DNA of 64,000 nt from Williamsia sp. (GTDB taxonomy: Bacteria > Bacteroidota > Bacteroidia > Chitinophagales > Chitinophagaceae): positions 1-64,000 of the forward strand of contig JADCRZ010000017.1 in the NCBI GenBank assembly GCA_015069695.1, read 5' to 3'. Each line of letters starts with the position of its first letter. Positions within the stretch are counted from its first letter, which is position 1. The notes under the pieces were generated by a model. The model worked only from the letters and a program-made list of their open reading frames with translations. It ran no database searches and was not told the origin of the DNA. Made by a program: the position numbers and the translations under genes. Shown here piece after piece: positions 9,823 to 19,579 of this stretch.

Positions 9823-10268
9823 GAACCATGATTTACAGGATTGGGGGAGTTCGGGGACGTTAGTCCTTTGATCAGCTTGCGGAGGCTTTTTGTCATCCTT
9901 CTCCAACTTTTTGTCATCCTGTAAGGGCGCAGTTCCGTTTGCACTTACAGGGTGATGCCGCGCCCTTACAGGATCTCTGCGGAGCGGAAAGTTTCTTTTC
10001 AGTAAGACACTGGCAGATCATCGCACCATCCTGCCGCGTAGAGATTCCGCACGGGGCGCGTAAGCTTACCGCCAGTGCAACAGCAGTATGCGCCCCGGCG
10101 GAATGACAAAGAGAAAAGAGTGACAAAGGAAAGAGTAGCCTGATCCACTTGTACCTAAAAATCCTATAATCCCCTAATCCGTGTAATCCTGGTTCAGACA
10201 AAAGGCTGCCGCAAGCTGATCGAACAGCCCACATCTCAGAATCCCCCTCATCCTGTAAATCATGGTTC
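9823..10268. mobile_element. MITE-like element with 60-bp imperfect terminal inverted repeats
   Basis: The outer 19 bp of the left end (9823-9841, GAACCATGATTTACAGGAT) is perfectly repeated in inverse at 10250-10268, and an inner 13-bp block (9870-9882, GATCAGCTTGCGG) at 10209-10221. The two arms are each 60 bp long and in register. A further perfect 13-bp inverted repeat lies inside (9918-9930 and 9960-9972). No transposase is inside and no clear target duplication is visible. It fills most of the 685-bp gap between susC and the regulator gene. Confidence 0.6.
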
Positions 10269-10277
10269 AAGACGGTA

Positions 10278-13200
10278 CTACATCGCATTCGTCTTTAAAT
10301 ATTCCGAAGGGGATACATGGTATTTTTCCTTGAAGCAGGTGCTGAAGTATTTGGGGTTGCCGAAGCCGACCAGGTAGGCGACCTCGGAGATGTTGTTTCC
10401 GCCGGCATCGAGGAGTTGCCTGGCGCGCTGCAAGCGCATGTCGCGGACAAATTCGACCGGCGCCAGGCCGGTGAGGCTTTTAAACTTTTTGTAGAAGGTG
10501 GTGCGGCTGGTGGCCAGGGATCCGGCTACCAGGTCGATGTCAAAATCAGGATCGGCCATTTTTGTTTCAACCGTCCGGATCACTTCCCGCAGGAAGGTTT
10601 CATCTTTGGAGGTGATGACGACCGGGGCAGGACTGAGCTCGACCCCTTTTTTTCTTTCCATCAACGATTCAAAAAGCCTTTTGCGTTGCCGCAACAGGTT
10701 GTCAACGGAAGCGATCAGAAACTCGTTGTTGAATGGTTTGGTGATGTAACAGTCTGCGCCATATTTCAATCCTTCGAGCTGGCTTTCGATGGAATACTTG
10801 GCCGATAGCAGTACAACAGGGATATGGCTGGTATTGACATCATTTTTTATCCGGTCAAGCATCCCGATGCCATTCATCACCGGCATCATGATGTCGCTGA
10901 TGATCAGGTCGGGAACCAGCTGGATGGCTTTTTTCAAGCCTTCTTCCCCATCGCGGGCTGTTTCTACCCGGTAATGTTCGCTGAGCTGCCCCCTTATAAA
11001 CTGGCGCAGGTCGTCGTTGTCTTCTACCAGTAACACCAAAGGGGCCTGCGGACCTGCCCCGGTACCCGTAAATGCAGGTGCAGGAAGGATCTGCTGTTCG
11101 ATCGGTTTTTCAAGAACAGTTGTTTTGGGAAGATCAGCCGGAAATTCGTGTTGTCTGGCTCCTCTTGCGTCTACTTTGAATTCGGCGGTTACGGTGAGCC
11201 CCCCGGCCTCGTTGTTGCTCGCCCAAATGCGGCCGCCATGCAGGTTCACAAATTCCCTGGACAGGGCCAGGCCGATCCCGGTACCTTTTACACCGGTACC
11301 CGCCGCTTCGTTGGCTTCGTGAAACAGCTCAAAGATCTGCTCCAGCTTTTCCTTTTCTACGCCGGGCCCCTGGTCGTGAACAGCAATGGAGAAAAGGGAT
11401 TTTTCGGGGAGGGATCGGACAGACAGCCTGATCCTCTTTCCGGCCGGCGTGAACTTGATGGCATTGCCCAGGAGGTTGTAAACGACCACATCCAGCTTTT
11501 CGGCATCTACCCAGGCAATAAGTTCTTTTTGCTCCGAGGAAACTTCCAGTTTGATCCGCTTGCTTCTGGCCGCTTCAGTGAAATGATCCATGATCTCCCT
11601 TACAAAACCTACGATCTCCACCCGCGAGACCCGCAGCTGTGTTTTCTCACTCTGCACTTTGCGCAGATCCAGCAGCTGGTTGACAAAACGGACCATCCGG
11701 TTGGCATTTTTCCGGGCCACTTCCACCCAATTGTTTCCTTGCGGAGAAAGGGTTTCCTGGCGGGCGAGCTGCTCCAGCGGATTCACGATCAGGGTCAGCG
11801 GGGTCCGCAGTTCATGGGAGATATTGGTAAAGAAATTCAGCTTGAGCGCAGCCAGCTTTTGCTCCACGGCAATCTTGTTCCGCAGCCTGATCATGGCCGC
11901 TGCGTAACGCCGGATAAAGAACAGCAAGACCCCGGCGAGTACAGCATACAAAAGATAAGCCCAGCCTGTTTTCCAGGGTGGCGGCAGAATGGTAATGGCC
12001 AGGCGGCGATAGGGTGCATTCAGGTATAGATCAGCGCTCAGGCTTTTTACCTCAAACACATAATGACCGGGTGGCAGGTTGGTATAGGTGGCCCTTCTTA
12101 GCTGCCGGTCGCCATGCCACGCACTGTCGAACCCCACGAGGCGGTACGCAAATGCCTGCCGGTTACCTGCACGATGATCTAATATGGCATAGTCGATGCT
12201 GAGAATGTTCTGATCATGCTTCAGCGTTAACGCGGTAGTGTAGTTTATATCCGTCTTTAGCACCTGTTCGTTCATGCCGGGCCCGGCATCTTCATTATTC
12301 ACTTGCAGGTTGGTAAGCGCAATATTGGCCGGGATGCGGCTGGCGCTCATTTGCCCCGGATCAAAGCTGATGTATCCATCCGTGGTTCCGAATACAAGCT
12401 GTCCGCCAGGCTGGAGCCGGCAAACCGCCGATTCTGAAAAACCCACCCGGGGCAGGCCGTCATAGGAATCATAATTCCGGAAGCTTTTTGTGTCCGGATC
12501 AAAGCGGGCCAGTCCGTTCTCGGTCGCGATCCACAGATGTCCTCCCTTGTCTTCGGCGCAGCTGAGCACATAGTCGTTGGGCATGCCGTCCTTCGTCGTG
12601 TAATTTTTGAACCGAAGTGATGCAAAGGGCTCCCGCCCGATGGCCTGGCAAAAGCCCCCGCCGGAGGTAGCCAGCCACATCCGGTTCCTGGAATCACGCA
12701 GGATAAACTGGACATCGTTGTTGCCCAGGCTCTCCGCATCACCCGGAATCTTGCTGTAGGTAACATACCGGCATGCCGGAGAACGGCGGTTATCAGCATC
12801 CAGCAACATCAATCCATCGGTTGTACCCACCCAAAGATGGCCTGCGCTATCCAGGGTGATGCGCCGCACTTTTTGAAAATTTTCTTTCGGGTAATTTTGA
12901 AAAGCCGGGCCGCTGTGCACAAACCTGACCGAATCATGGTCATCTGTTGCCAGCATCATTCCCTTGTCAAAGGTCCCGATCCAGATCCGCCCCTGCCGGT
13001 CTTCGGCAAGCGCATAGATCTGGTTACTGGTTAAGCTGCCGGTGTTCCGTTCATCTGCCAGGTAATGAAACACCCTGTATTTTGTTGCTTCCCCGTTGGC
13101 GGGTATGGCGACAAACAACCCGTTTTTTTTGGTGCCCAGCCAGATGCGATCCCGGCTGTCCTGAAAAATTGTATATACCTGCCCAAAGCCCTGGGCCGGT

Positions 13201-14702
13201 TCGTTCAGGAAAAGGCCTCCTACCCATCGCTCCTGCTGGCGCACATAGAGTTTCCCGCTCTTTGCGCCCATCCACAACCTGCCCTTGTTGTCGTAGCACA
13301 TGCCCCTGATCTCATTATCTGCAAGTATGGCAGCAGGCTCTACCAGGCGCTGTTGCTTAAAAGCATTCTGCTGAAAAATGATCTTGGTAAGCTCCCGCCC
13401 GTATGTTCTTAGCCAGAGTATGCCAGCTTTGTCGTAGTACGCGCTGTATACAACAGCGGGCAGGCGGTAATTGGGCATATCGGCTGCATCCAGTAAAAAC
13501 TCGATGCTTGCCTTGACCGTGTCGTAGTAGCCAAAGCCGCCTCCCTTCAGGTTGATCCAAACAAGTTTGTTGTTGTCTTCAAAAACCTTAAACCGGTTGC
13601 CGATGATATTGCTGGGATCTTCTACTTTCTGTGAGAAAGACTGAAACGCATGGCTGGCAGGATTAAAACGGATCACACCTGATTTTTCCGGCTCGATCCA
13701 CAAAATGCCTGTATGGTCTTCGTACAGGGAAAAGAGCGGTCCGGAAGCAGGAGAACGGAACTTTGCGACGGCACTGTTGGAGAGTGTAACAACCACCATT
13801 TCTCCCAGCGAGGTAGTGACGTACAGCACATCACTCCTTTTGGAGCGGCACAAGGCATGCAGGGCGGCGTCTCCTATTTTTAGGGTTGAAAATGTGCCGG
13901 CCTGTTTATCATAGGTAATCAGGTTGCCGTCGGCAGTACTGAAATATACATGATGGGCATCCTCTTCATAAGAGGTAAGACTGATTCCTGTAGCAAGATA
14001 CGCTGGTATGTTACCGCTGTTCTTATATATACCCGGGGAGGGAACCTGTTCAAGACAGCACAAGCCGGAGGAAGTGCCTATCCAGATGCGGTGCTCGCGG
14101 TCTTCATAAAAAAAGTTGATGCGATTGGAGGGCAGCCGGTGCTCAGGACCCAGTGTTTTTTTATACTGGATAAAACGCCCCCTGCTCAAACTGTCCTGCG
14201 GTACGCAAAACAATCCCTCGTCTGCAGACAGGAGCCATACCCATCCGTTGCTGGCAGCAAGGATCCGGGTAAACGCAACTTTCTGTTTGTCTTTACCGGC
14301 AGTATCTATCAAGACCGACAAGGGCAGAAAACGTTCCGTCTTTTTGTCGAACCGGTAGATCTGTCTGTCGTAAGCCTGGATCCACAAATGGCCCGACTGG
14401 TCTTCCACGATCTGGTCGATCCGGTCATTTCCCAGTTGCGAATGGTCACCGGGTAGAGATTTGTAAGAGACGAATGTATGCCCGTCGAACCGGTTGATGC
14501 CATCCCAGCTTCCAAACCACATAAATCCTTCGCGGTCTTTTAGCATGGCGGTCACGGCCTGGTGAGAAAGACCCTGTTCGGTAGAATAATATTCCACCTT
14601 GCATTTGGGCTGCCCGCTTGCACAAAAAGCCAAAATAGAAAGCAATACAGCACCCACTATGTTCTTGCAAGCAATCACCATGTTGTAAGCCTTTGTCTTC
14701 AA
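10278..14702 (-). CDS. Hybrid two-component system sensor/AraC-type response regulator (HTCS)
   Basis: A 1474-residue one-protein two-component system. Order: N-terminal signal/anchor, about 750 residues of two-component-regulator propeller repeats (motifs such as DREGFMWFGSWDGINRFDG), a Y_Y_Y domain, one membrane helix (WAYLLYAVLAGVLLFFIRRY), a histidine kinase with H963 in ISHELRTPL, an ATPase domain (DQGPGVEKE, GIGLAL), a receiver with D1270 in LIISDIMMP and K in YITKPF, and a C-terminal AraC HTH ending SPSEYLKTNAM. The periplasmic propeller senses oligosaccharide and the AraC domain activates the locus. An internal Met at residue 8 is an alternative start. It is flanked by both divergent pectin operons, each preceded by the 36-bp putative operator. 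Confidence 0.96.
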   Translation of the reverse strand: MKTKAYNMVIACKNIVGAVLLSILAFCASGQPKCKVEYYSTEQGLSHQAVTAMLKDREGFMWFGSWDGINRFDGHTFVSYKSLPGDHSQLGNDRIDQIVEDQSGHLWIQAYDRQIYRFDKKTERFLPLSVLIDTAGKDKQKVAFTRILAASNGWVWLLSADEGLFCVPQDSLSRGRFIQYKKTLGPEHRLPSNRINFFYEDREHRIWIGTSSGLCCLEQVPSPGIYKNSGNIPAYLATGISLTSYEEDAHHVYFSTADGNLITYDKQAGTFSTLKIGDAALHALCRSKRSDVLYVTTSLGEMVVVTLSNSAVAKFRSPASGPLFSLYEDHTGILWIEPEKSGVIRFNPASHAFQSFSQKVEDPSNIIGNRFKVFEDNNKLVWINLKGGGFGYYDTVKASIEFLLDAADMPNYRLPAVVYSAYYDKAGILWLRTYGRELTKIIFQQNAFKQQRLVEPAAILADNEIRGMCYDNKGRLWMGAKSGKLYVRQQERWVGGLFLNEPAQGFGQVYTIFQDSRDRIWLGTKKNGLFVAIPANGEATKYRVFHYLADERNTGSLTSNQIYALAEDRQGRIWIGTFDKGMMLATDDHDSVRFVHSGPAFQNYPKENFQKVRRITLDSAGHLWVGTTDGLMLLDADNRRSPACRYVTYSKIPGDAESLGNNDVQFILRDSRNRMWLATSGGGFCQAIGREPFASLRFKNYTTKDGMPNDYVLSCAEDKGGHLWIATENGLARFDPDTKSFRNYDSYDGLPRVGFSESAVCRLQPGGQLVFGTTDGYISFDPGQMSASRIPANIALTNLQVNNEDAGPGMNEQVLKTDINYTTALTLKHDQNILSIDYAILDHRAGNRQAFAYRLVGFDSAWHGDRQLRRATYTNLPPGHYVFEVKSLSADLYLNAPYRRLAITILPPPWKTGWAYLLYAVLAGVLLFFIRRYAAAMIRLRNKIAVEQKLAALKLNFFTNISHELRTPLTLIVNPLEQLARQETLSPQGNNWVEVARKNANRMVRFVNQLLDLRKVQSEKTQLRVSRVEIVGFVREIMDHFTEAARSKRIKLEVSSEQKELIAWVDAEKLDVVVYNLLGNAIKFTPAGKRIRLSVRSLPEKSLFSIAVHDQGPGVEKEKLEQIFELFHEANEAAGTGVKGTGIGLALSREFVNLHGGRIWASNNEAGGLTVTAEFKVDARGARQHEFPADLPKTTVLEKPIEQQILPAPAFTGTGAGPQAPLVLLVEDNDDLRQFIRGQLSEHYRVETARDGEEGLKKAIQLVPDLIISDIMMPVMNGIGMLDRIKNDVNTSHIPVVLLSAKYSIESQLEGLKYGADCYITKPFNNEFLIASVDNLLRQRKRLFESLMERKKGVELSPAPVVITSKDETFLREVIRTVETKMADPDFDIDLVAGSLATSRTTFYKKFKSLTGLAPVEFVRDMRLQRARQLLDAGGNNISEVAYLVGFGNPKYFSTCFKEKYHVSPSEYLKTNAM

Positions 14703-14951
14703 GGATCAGTTTTCCCCCTCCTCCGCTGCGCGGGAAAAGATGTTTTCTGTGGCAACAGAACAACAGAAGGATTTCATGCGCATCTTTTCCCCCTCTCTGC
14801 CGCCAGGCTAAGGTAAGCGTTTCTGTAAACCTGGCCGGCGGTCAGGTTGGTGAGCAGTAGCCGCTTCCCGGGCGAGCCTCCGTGTCAATTGGCTGAATCT
14901 CCCATTAAGAATACAAGTCCCTGATTTTCAACAGGCGTTTTTCAGATGGCT

Positions 14952-14987
14952 AAAATTTAAACCTCTTGGGTCAAAAATTGAACCTCT
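14952..14987 (+). promoter_or_regulatory. Putative operator of the hybrid two-component regulator, copy 2
   Basis: Plus-strand block matching 9729-9764 (minus) at 30 of 36 positions, with ACCTCT direct half-sites at 14960-14965 and 14982-14987 and GGTCAAAAA between them. It sits in the 335-bp divergent region between the regulator and the pectin enzyme operon, just upstream of the -7 box of the enzyme operon. Confidence 0.7.
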
Positions 14988-15004
14988 ACTATCCCTCAAA
15001 AAGA

Positions 15005-15012
15005 TAAGTTTG
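15005..15012 (+). promoter_or_regulatory. Bacteroidota -7 promoter element of the pectin enzyme operon
   Basis: TAAGTTTG matches TAnnTTTG and lies 17 bp after the putative operator and 25 bp before the start codon at 15038. The flanking bases (AGATA before, TCTT after) are also shared with the susC promoter at 9704-9711. Confidence 0.7.
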
Positions 15013-15037
15013 TCTTCTATAAACAGCCATATGGTGT

Positions 15038-16036
15038 ATGCCAACAAAAATTGATGGCCTTTTTGCGGGAAGAAAACGGTTTGCCAGGTGCTTCCTCCTC
15101 ATCGCCTTGCTAACGGACTGCTGCCTGTCTCTTTGGGCGCAGGGTCCGCAAACATCGCCGGAAAAGTTTGCAGAATTTATCCCCTTGTACCCAAAGGAAA
15201 AAATGCCCAACAGCAAAGGCCTGAACTTGCGCGACAGCATTGCCAATGAACGCATTTACCGGGTAGGTACGCCCGGCATATATGCCTTTTTCCCCTCCTC
15301 TGCCGAAAACAAAGGGGCAGCAGTATTGATTTGTCCGGGCGGCGGCTATGAACGCCTGGCCTATGTGATCAGCGGCACGCAACTGGCTAAATGGTTCAAC
15401 TCAATCGGCATCAGCGCATTTGTATTAAACTACCGCCTGCCCAATTCTCCTGACCTGGTGCAGCGGGAAACAGGTCCCTTGCAGGATGCGCAGAGAGCCA
15501 TCAGAATCATCCGGGCCCATGCTGATAAATGGGGAATTAAAAAAGACAAGATCGGCGTCCAGGGATCATCGGCCGGCGGACACCTGGCTGGCTTGCTGGG
15601 TACGCAAAGCGAAGATGCATCGCTCCTGCATGATTCGCTGGACAATACTTCCTTCCGGCCGGATTTTATGATCCTGGTTTCACCGGTTATTGACCTGGGC
15701 ACTTATGCGCATGCAGGCAGCCGCAGAAACCTGTTGGGAGAAAACCCTTCACCCGCCCTGGTGGAAAAATACTCTGTTCAAAACAGGGTGAGTCAATCTA
15801 CTCCCCCTGCTTTTATTGCCGATGCATTTAATGACCCGGTTGTTCCGCCTATGAACAGTTTGCTGTTCTACAAAGCGCTGCTGGAACACAAGGTGCCGAC
15901 CAGTTTTCACGTGTTTCCACAAGGTGCTCATGCCATTGCCTTGCGCAACAATCCCGGCTCTGCCGAACAGTGGACCCTCCTTTGCGAAGCATGGCTGGTG
16001 GAGATGGGTTTTATTCCGCAAACATTGGCAAAATAA
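15038..16036 (+). CDS. Secreted alpha/beta-hydrolase, probable carbohydrate (acetyl) esterase
   Basis: A 332-residue protein with a signal peptide (...LLTDCCLSLWAQG) and an alpha/beta-hydrolase fold. The oxyanion region is CPGGGYERLA, the nucleophile is Ser178 in GSSAGGHLAG, the acid is likely the Asp in DAFNDPVVPP and the base His in FPQGAHAIAL. Such proteins near CAZymes usually remove acetyl or other ester groups from plant polysaccharides; here the neighbours point to acetylated pectin. It is the first gene of the plus-strand enzyme operon, directly behind the putative regulator-controlled promoter; the GH28 gene follows after 40 bp. The exact substrate cannot be read from sequence. Confidence 0.88.
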   Translation: MPTKIDGLFAGRKRFARCFLLIALLTDCCLSLWAQGPQTSPEKFAEFIPLYPKEKMPNSKGLNLRDSIANERIYRVGTPGIYAFFPSSAENKGAAVLICPGGGYERLAYVISGTQLAKWFNSIGISAFVLNYRLPNSPDLVQRETGPLQDAQRAIRIIRAHADKWGIKKDKIGVQGSSAGGHLAGLLGTQSEDASLLHDSLDNTSFRPDFMILVSPVIDLGTYAHAGSRRNLLGENPSPALVEKYSVQNRVSQSTPPAFIADAFNDPVVPPMNSLLFYKALLEHKVPTSFHVFPQGAHAIALRNNPGSAEQWTLLCEAWLVEMGFIPQTLAK

Positions 16037-16076
16037 TGCAGGCTGATCTCAATTTTTCTACATCGATTCAAAATAC

Positions 16077-17735
16077 ATGCTCATGAAAATAAAATCCTTT
16101 TATTTGCTCACGCTCCTTTGCTCTTTGCAGGGGTCCTTGTTACAGGCACAGAAAACGACCGGAGAAAAGTTTTCCTGGACCCATCTTCCCGGGATCACCC
16201 AGCCCCTTTTCAAGAAGGACACATTTAATATCCTGAAGTATGGAGGCGTGGCAGACGGACTTACGCTGAACACCAGCAGCATCAACAAAACCATTGCTGC
16301 CTGCAGCCAGAAAGGGGGCGGTGTTGTGCTGGTTCCCGGCGGGCTCTGGCTCACCGGCCCGATCGAAATGAAAAGCAATGTCAATCTCCATCTTGTGCGC
16401 GACGCGATCCTGCTGTTCACGACCGACTTTGATCAATATGCGCTGGTAGAAGGCGTGTATGAAGGCAGAAGGGCGGCAAGAAACCAGTCGCCCGTTTGGG
16501 GCAACAACCTGGTTAACATTGCCATTACCGGACAGGGTGTTGTTGATGGAAATGGTGATGTATGGCGGATGGTGGGCCGCGACCGGCTCACTGAATCGCA
16601 GTGGAAAGCAAAGGTGGCATCGGGTGGACTGGTGAGTGCAGATGGAAGGGTTTGGTTTCCATCGGCCAAAACAAAACTGGCCTACGAACAAAAGCGGACG
16701 GCCACGCTGGAGCCCGGACAAACACTCAGGGATTTTGAGCCCATCAAAGACTTCCTGCGGCCCAACCTGGTTGTATTCAACAATTGCAGAAAGGTCTTGC
16801 TGGAAGGCGTTACTTTTCAGAATTCACCGGCCTGGTGCCTGCATCCCCTGCTTTGTGAAGACCTGACCATCCGGAACGTGTCCATCAAAAATCCGGAGTA
16901 TGCCCAGAACGGAGATGGCCTGGATGTAGAAAGCTGCAAGAACGTACTGATCGAAGGAAGTACGTTTGATTGCGGAGACGATGGCATTTGCATCAAATCG
17001 GGCAAAGATGAAGAAGGGCGGAAAAGAGGCAAGCCGACCGAAAATGTCGTTATCCGCAACAACCTTGTTTATAAAGCGCATGGCGGCTTTGTAATCGGTT
17101 CGGAAATGAGTGGGGGTGCGCGGAATATTTTTGTATACGATTGCACTTTCATGGGTACGGATATCGGCCTCCGCTTTAAAACAGCCCGGGGCCGGGGCGG
17201 CATTGTTGAAGATATTTACATCAGGAACATCCGCATGAAAAACATTGTGCACGATGCTATTTACTTCGACATGTATTATTTTACCAAGCCCCCTGCAAAC
17301 AATGAAAAAGTAGAGATTCCTGCTGTAACCGAAGCTACGCCCCGGTTTGAAAGATTTTATATCAGCAACATCGTTTGCAACGGATCGGAACGGGGCATTT
17401 TTATCAGGGGATTGCCGGAAATGAGTGTCAAGCAGATCTTCTTGCGTGACATTATTTTAAAGACAAACAAGGGAGCCGAGATCATTGAATCAAACGGGGT
17501 ACAGTTCGACAATGTTCAGCTGTTCAGCGATAAAACCGACCCCGTGGTGTATGTTGAAAACAGCAGCAACATCAAACTGGACGGAATAAAATGCAATGCA
17601 GGTCCAAAACTTTTGCTGAGCGTGAACGGAGAAAAAAGTTCCAACATCGCGCTCATCAATACGCCTGCCACAGCAGCGGACAACATGGTGGAGTACAGCC
17701 ATGGCGCCAATGCTTCGATGGTCACTGTAAAATAA
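16077..17735 (+). CDS. GH28 polygalacturonase / pectinase
   Basis: A 552-residue GH28 right-handed beta-helix enzyme. The signal peptide is ...LLTLLCSLQGSLLQAQ; an ATG six bases downstream (16083) is an equally good start. The family's catalytic features are present: N278-G-D280 with D283, the pair D301-D302 in CGDDGICIKSG, H335 in AHGGFVIGSE, and R366-F-K368. The enzyme hydrolyses alpha-1,4-galacturonosyl bonds, probably in the periplasm or at the surface, with inverting chemistry. The motif spacing fits the exo-acting bacterial type (longer N-terminal region, NGDGLD in place of NTDG), but endo versus exo is not certain. It is followed by an acetylesterase and a methylesterase that would expose its substrate. 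Confidence 0.95.
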   Translation: MLMKIKSFYLLTLLCSLQGSLLQAQKTTGEKFSWTHLPGITQPLFKKDTFNILKYGGVADGLTLNTSSINKTIAACSQKGGGVVLVPGGLWLTGPIEMKSNVNLHLVRDAILLFTTDFDQYALVEGVYEGRRAARNQSPVWGNNLVNIAITGQGVVDGNGDVWRMVGRDRLTESQWKAKVASGGLVSADGRVWFPSAKTKLAYEQKRTATLEPGQTLRDFEPIKDFLRPNLVVFNNCRKVLLEGVTFQNSPAWCLHPLLCEDLTIRNVSIKNPEYAQNGDGLDVESCKNVLIEGSTFDCGDDGICIKSGKDEEGRKRGKPTENVVIRNNLVYKAHGGFVIGSEMSGGARNIFVYDCTFMGTDIGLRFKTARGRGGIVEDIYIRNIRMKNIVHDAIYFDMYYFTKPPANNEKVEIPAVTEATPRFERFYISNIVCNGSERGIFIRGLPEMSVKQIFLRDIILKTNKGAEIIESNGVQFDNVQLFSDKTDPVVYVENSSNIKLDGIKCNAGPKLLLSVNGEKSSNIALINTPATAADNMVEYSHGANASMVTVK

Positions 17736-17845
17736 CGGGCTTTGTATAAACAGATGCAAGCACAGGCAAGCTGTGAGATGCACCAGGCTGATTCATTTTT
17801 GAAGAACACTCCTTTGCAATGACAGCAAAGGCCAAATAAAATTAT

Positions 17846-18610
17846 ATGCGCACGTGCGAAAAAACGCTGTTGATCCTTTTGTTTTTCGGAGCAGTTGCCT
17901 TTCAATTTCCGGAAAGAAAAATATGTGTATGGCTGATCGGAGACTCCACCGTATGCGACCAGCCGCTCGACCGGTCGCCCGTAACCGGCTGGGGTACGCC
18001 ATTCGCAGGCTTTTTTGACTCGACCGTAACGGTCATCAACAAAGCCCGTGGCGGCAGGAGCACGCGCACCTTTATCAGTGAAGGCCGATGGCAGCAGGTG
18101 GCCGACAGCTTGCAGGAAGGCGATTACGTGCTGATGCAGTTCGGGCACAATGATGAAGCCAAGGAGCCGCAGTACCAGGACCGCTATACCCCCGTGCCCG
18201 ACTATAAAAACAACCTGGTAAAATTTATCCGGGAAACCCGGAACAAAAAGGCGCAGCCTGTACTTGTAACACCCGTAACAAGGATGGTATTTGACAATAC
18301 CGGGCATGTAAAAGAAACCCACCAGGAATATACGGCGGCTGTTTGGGAAATCGGGAAACAATACGATGTACCGGTGATCGATCTCGACAAAAAAAGCAGG
18401 GAGCTCGTAGATCATTTTGGTCCGAAGTATGCGCCCGTGCTTTACATGCAACTGGATTCCATGGAGCATCCGCATTACCCGGCCGGAAGAAAGGACAATA
18501 CACATTTCAGCGAGTATGGCGCCCGGCGCATGGCAGAGCTGGTACTTGCGGAAATCCGCACGCAGCAAATGGAACTGGCAAAAAGAATTACCAAAAAGAT
18601 AGCCCCTTAA
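17846..18610 (+). CDS. Rhamnogalacturonan acetylesterase-like SGNH hydrolase (CE12 type)
   Basis: A 254-residue SGNH-fold esterase. Block I is IGDSTVCDQ with the nucleophilic Ser, block II includes the Gly of ARGGRSTRTF, block III is GHND, and block V is DNTHFSEYGA, supplying the Asp-x-x-His pair. The GWG segment after block I is characteristic of rhamnogalacturonan acetylesterases. It should remove acetyl groups from the galacturonic acid of rhamnogalacturonan I. The N-terminus (TLLILLFFGAVAFQF) looks like a signal peptide or anchor. It sits 110 bp after the GH28 gene and 12 bp before the pectin methylesterase, so the genes are probably co-transcribed. Confidence 0.93.
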   Translation: MRTCEKTLLILLFFGAVAFQFPERKICVWLIGDSTVCDQPLDRSPVTGWGTPFAGFFDSTVTVINKARGGRSTRTFISEGRWQQVADSLQEGDYVLMQFGHNDEAKEPQYQDRYTPVPDYKNNLVKFIRETRNKKAQPVLVTPVTRMVFDNTGHVKETHQEYTAAVWEIGKQYDVPVIDLDKKSRELVDHFGPKYAPVLYMQLDSMEHPHYPAGRKDNTHFSEYGARRMAELVLAEIRTQQMELAKRITKKIAP

Positions 18611-18622
18611 TTACAGAATGAT

Positions 18623-19579
18623 ATGAGAACCGTTTTTGCACTTGGCATTTTACTGCTGGCCTTTACACAAGCAACCAGGGCCGTTCCCCGTAAGATTGTA
18701 GTTGCACAGGATGGAACGGGTGATTTCAGAACCGTTCAGCAGGCAATTGATGCCATAGCCGACTCAGCGAGCGACATTACCACCATGTTTATCAGGAACG
18801 GTGTTTACAAGGAAAAACTCCGGTTACCTGAATCCAAATGGCGGGTTTATTTCGTGGGGGAAAGCGTGGAGAAAACCATTCTTACGTATGATGATTATGC
18901 GTCCAAAAAAGACAGCGCCGGAAAAGACATCGGCACATCAGGTTCGGCAAGTTTTTTTATCAATGGATCTGATTTCAGCGCTGAAAATATCACCTTTCAA
19001 AACGCTGCCGGGCCGGTCGGACAAGCAGTAGCCGTAAGGATTGCAGGTGATAAGATCAGATTTAAACACTGCCGTTTCCTGGGCTTTCAGGACACCCTGT
19101 ACACCTATGGCACCGAAAGCAGGCAATATTACAGCGATTGTTATATTGAGGGCACGGTTGATTTTATTTTTGGATCTTCTACCGCGCTATTTGACAGCTG
19201 CACGATCTATGGGAAAACGGCGGGCTTTTACACGGCTGCTTCCACGCCACAAGGCAAGCAGTTTGGCTATGTTTTTCTCCACTGCAATATAACGGGCAAT
19301 GCGCCGGCAAATACATTCTTGCTGGGCAGGCCCTGGCGGCCTTATGCCAGAACAGTATTTATCCGGTGCACGCTGGGCAACCAGGTAAAATCGGAAGGCT
19401 GGAGCAACTGGAGCAAGCCGGAGAATGAAGCCACCGCATTCTATGCTGAATACAAGAACCAGGGCGAGGGAGCCGCAACAGACAAAAGGCTTGGCTGGAG
19501 CCACCAGTTAACAGAAGCACAAGCCGGGGAATACACGATAGCTCATATCTTCTCCGGCTGGAACCCGCGGGCGCTGTAA
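18623..19579 (+). CDS. Pectin methylesterase (CE8)
   Basis: A 318-residue pectinesterase with a signal peptide (...LLAFTQATRA) and the CE8 beta-helix. The N-terminal motif is VVAQDGTGDFRTVQQAI; catalytic aspartates are D157 in GFQDTLY and D180 in GTVDFIFG, with R236 and W238 in LGRPWRPYAR. It removes methyl groups from homogalacturonan, making it open to the polygalacturonase and pectate lyase encoded nearby. The length is that of a catalytic domain without extra modules. It starts 12 bp after the acetylesterase gene; a 250-bp gap follows, holding no gene that I can support. Confidence 0.96.
   Translation: MRTVFALGILLLAFTQATRAVPRKIVVAQDGTGDFRTVQQAIDAIADSASDITTMFIRNGVYKEKLRLPESKWRVYFVGESVEKTILTYDDYASKKDSAGKDIGTSGSASFFINGSDFSAENITFQNAAGPVGQAVAVRIAGDKIRFKHCRFLGFQDTLYTYGTESRQYYSDCYIEGTVDFIFGSSTALFDSCTIYGKTAGFYTAASTPQGKQFGYVFLHCNITGNAPANTFLLGRPWRPYARTVFIRCTLGNQVKSEGWSNWSKPENEATAFYAEYKNQGEGAATDKRLGWSHQLTEAQAGEYTIAHIFSGWNPRAL

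Noticed and set aside
9914-10288. Possible 124-residue gene on the minus strand inside the MITE-like element
   Set aside because: Lies across inverted repeats, overlaps the regulator's end and resembles no protein.
17516-18568. Antisense frame of 350 residues across the GH28/acetylesterase junction
   Set aside because: Both sense genes have complete catalytic motifs; the antisense product has none.
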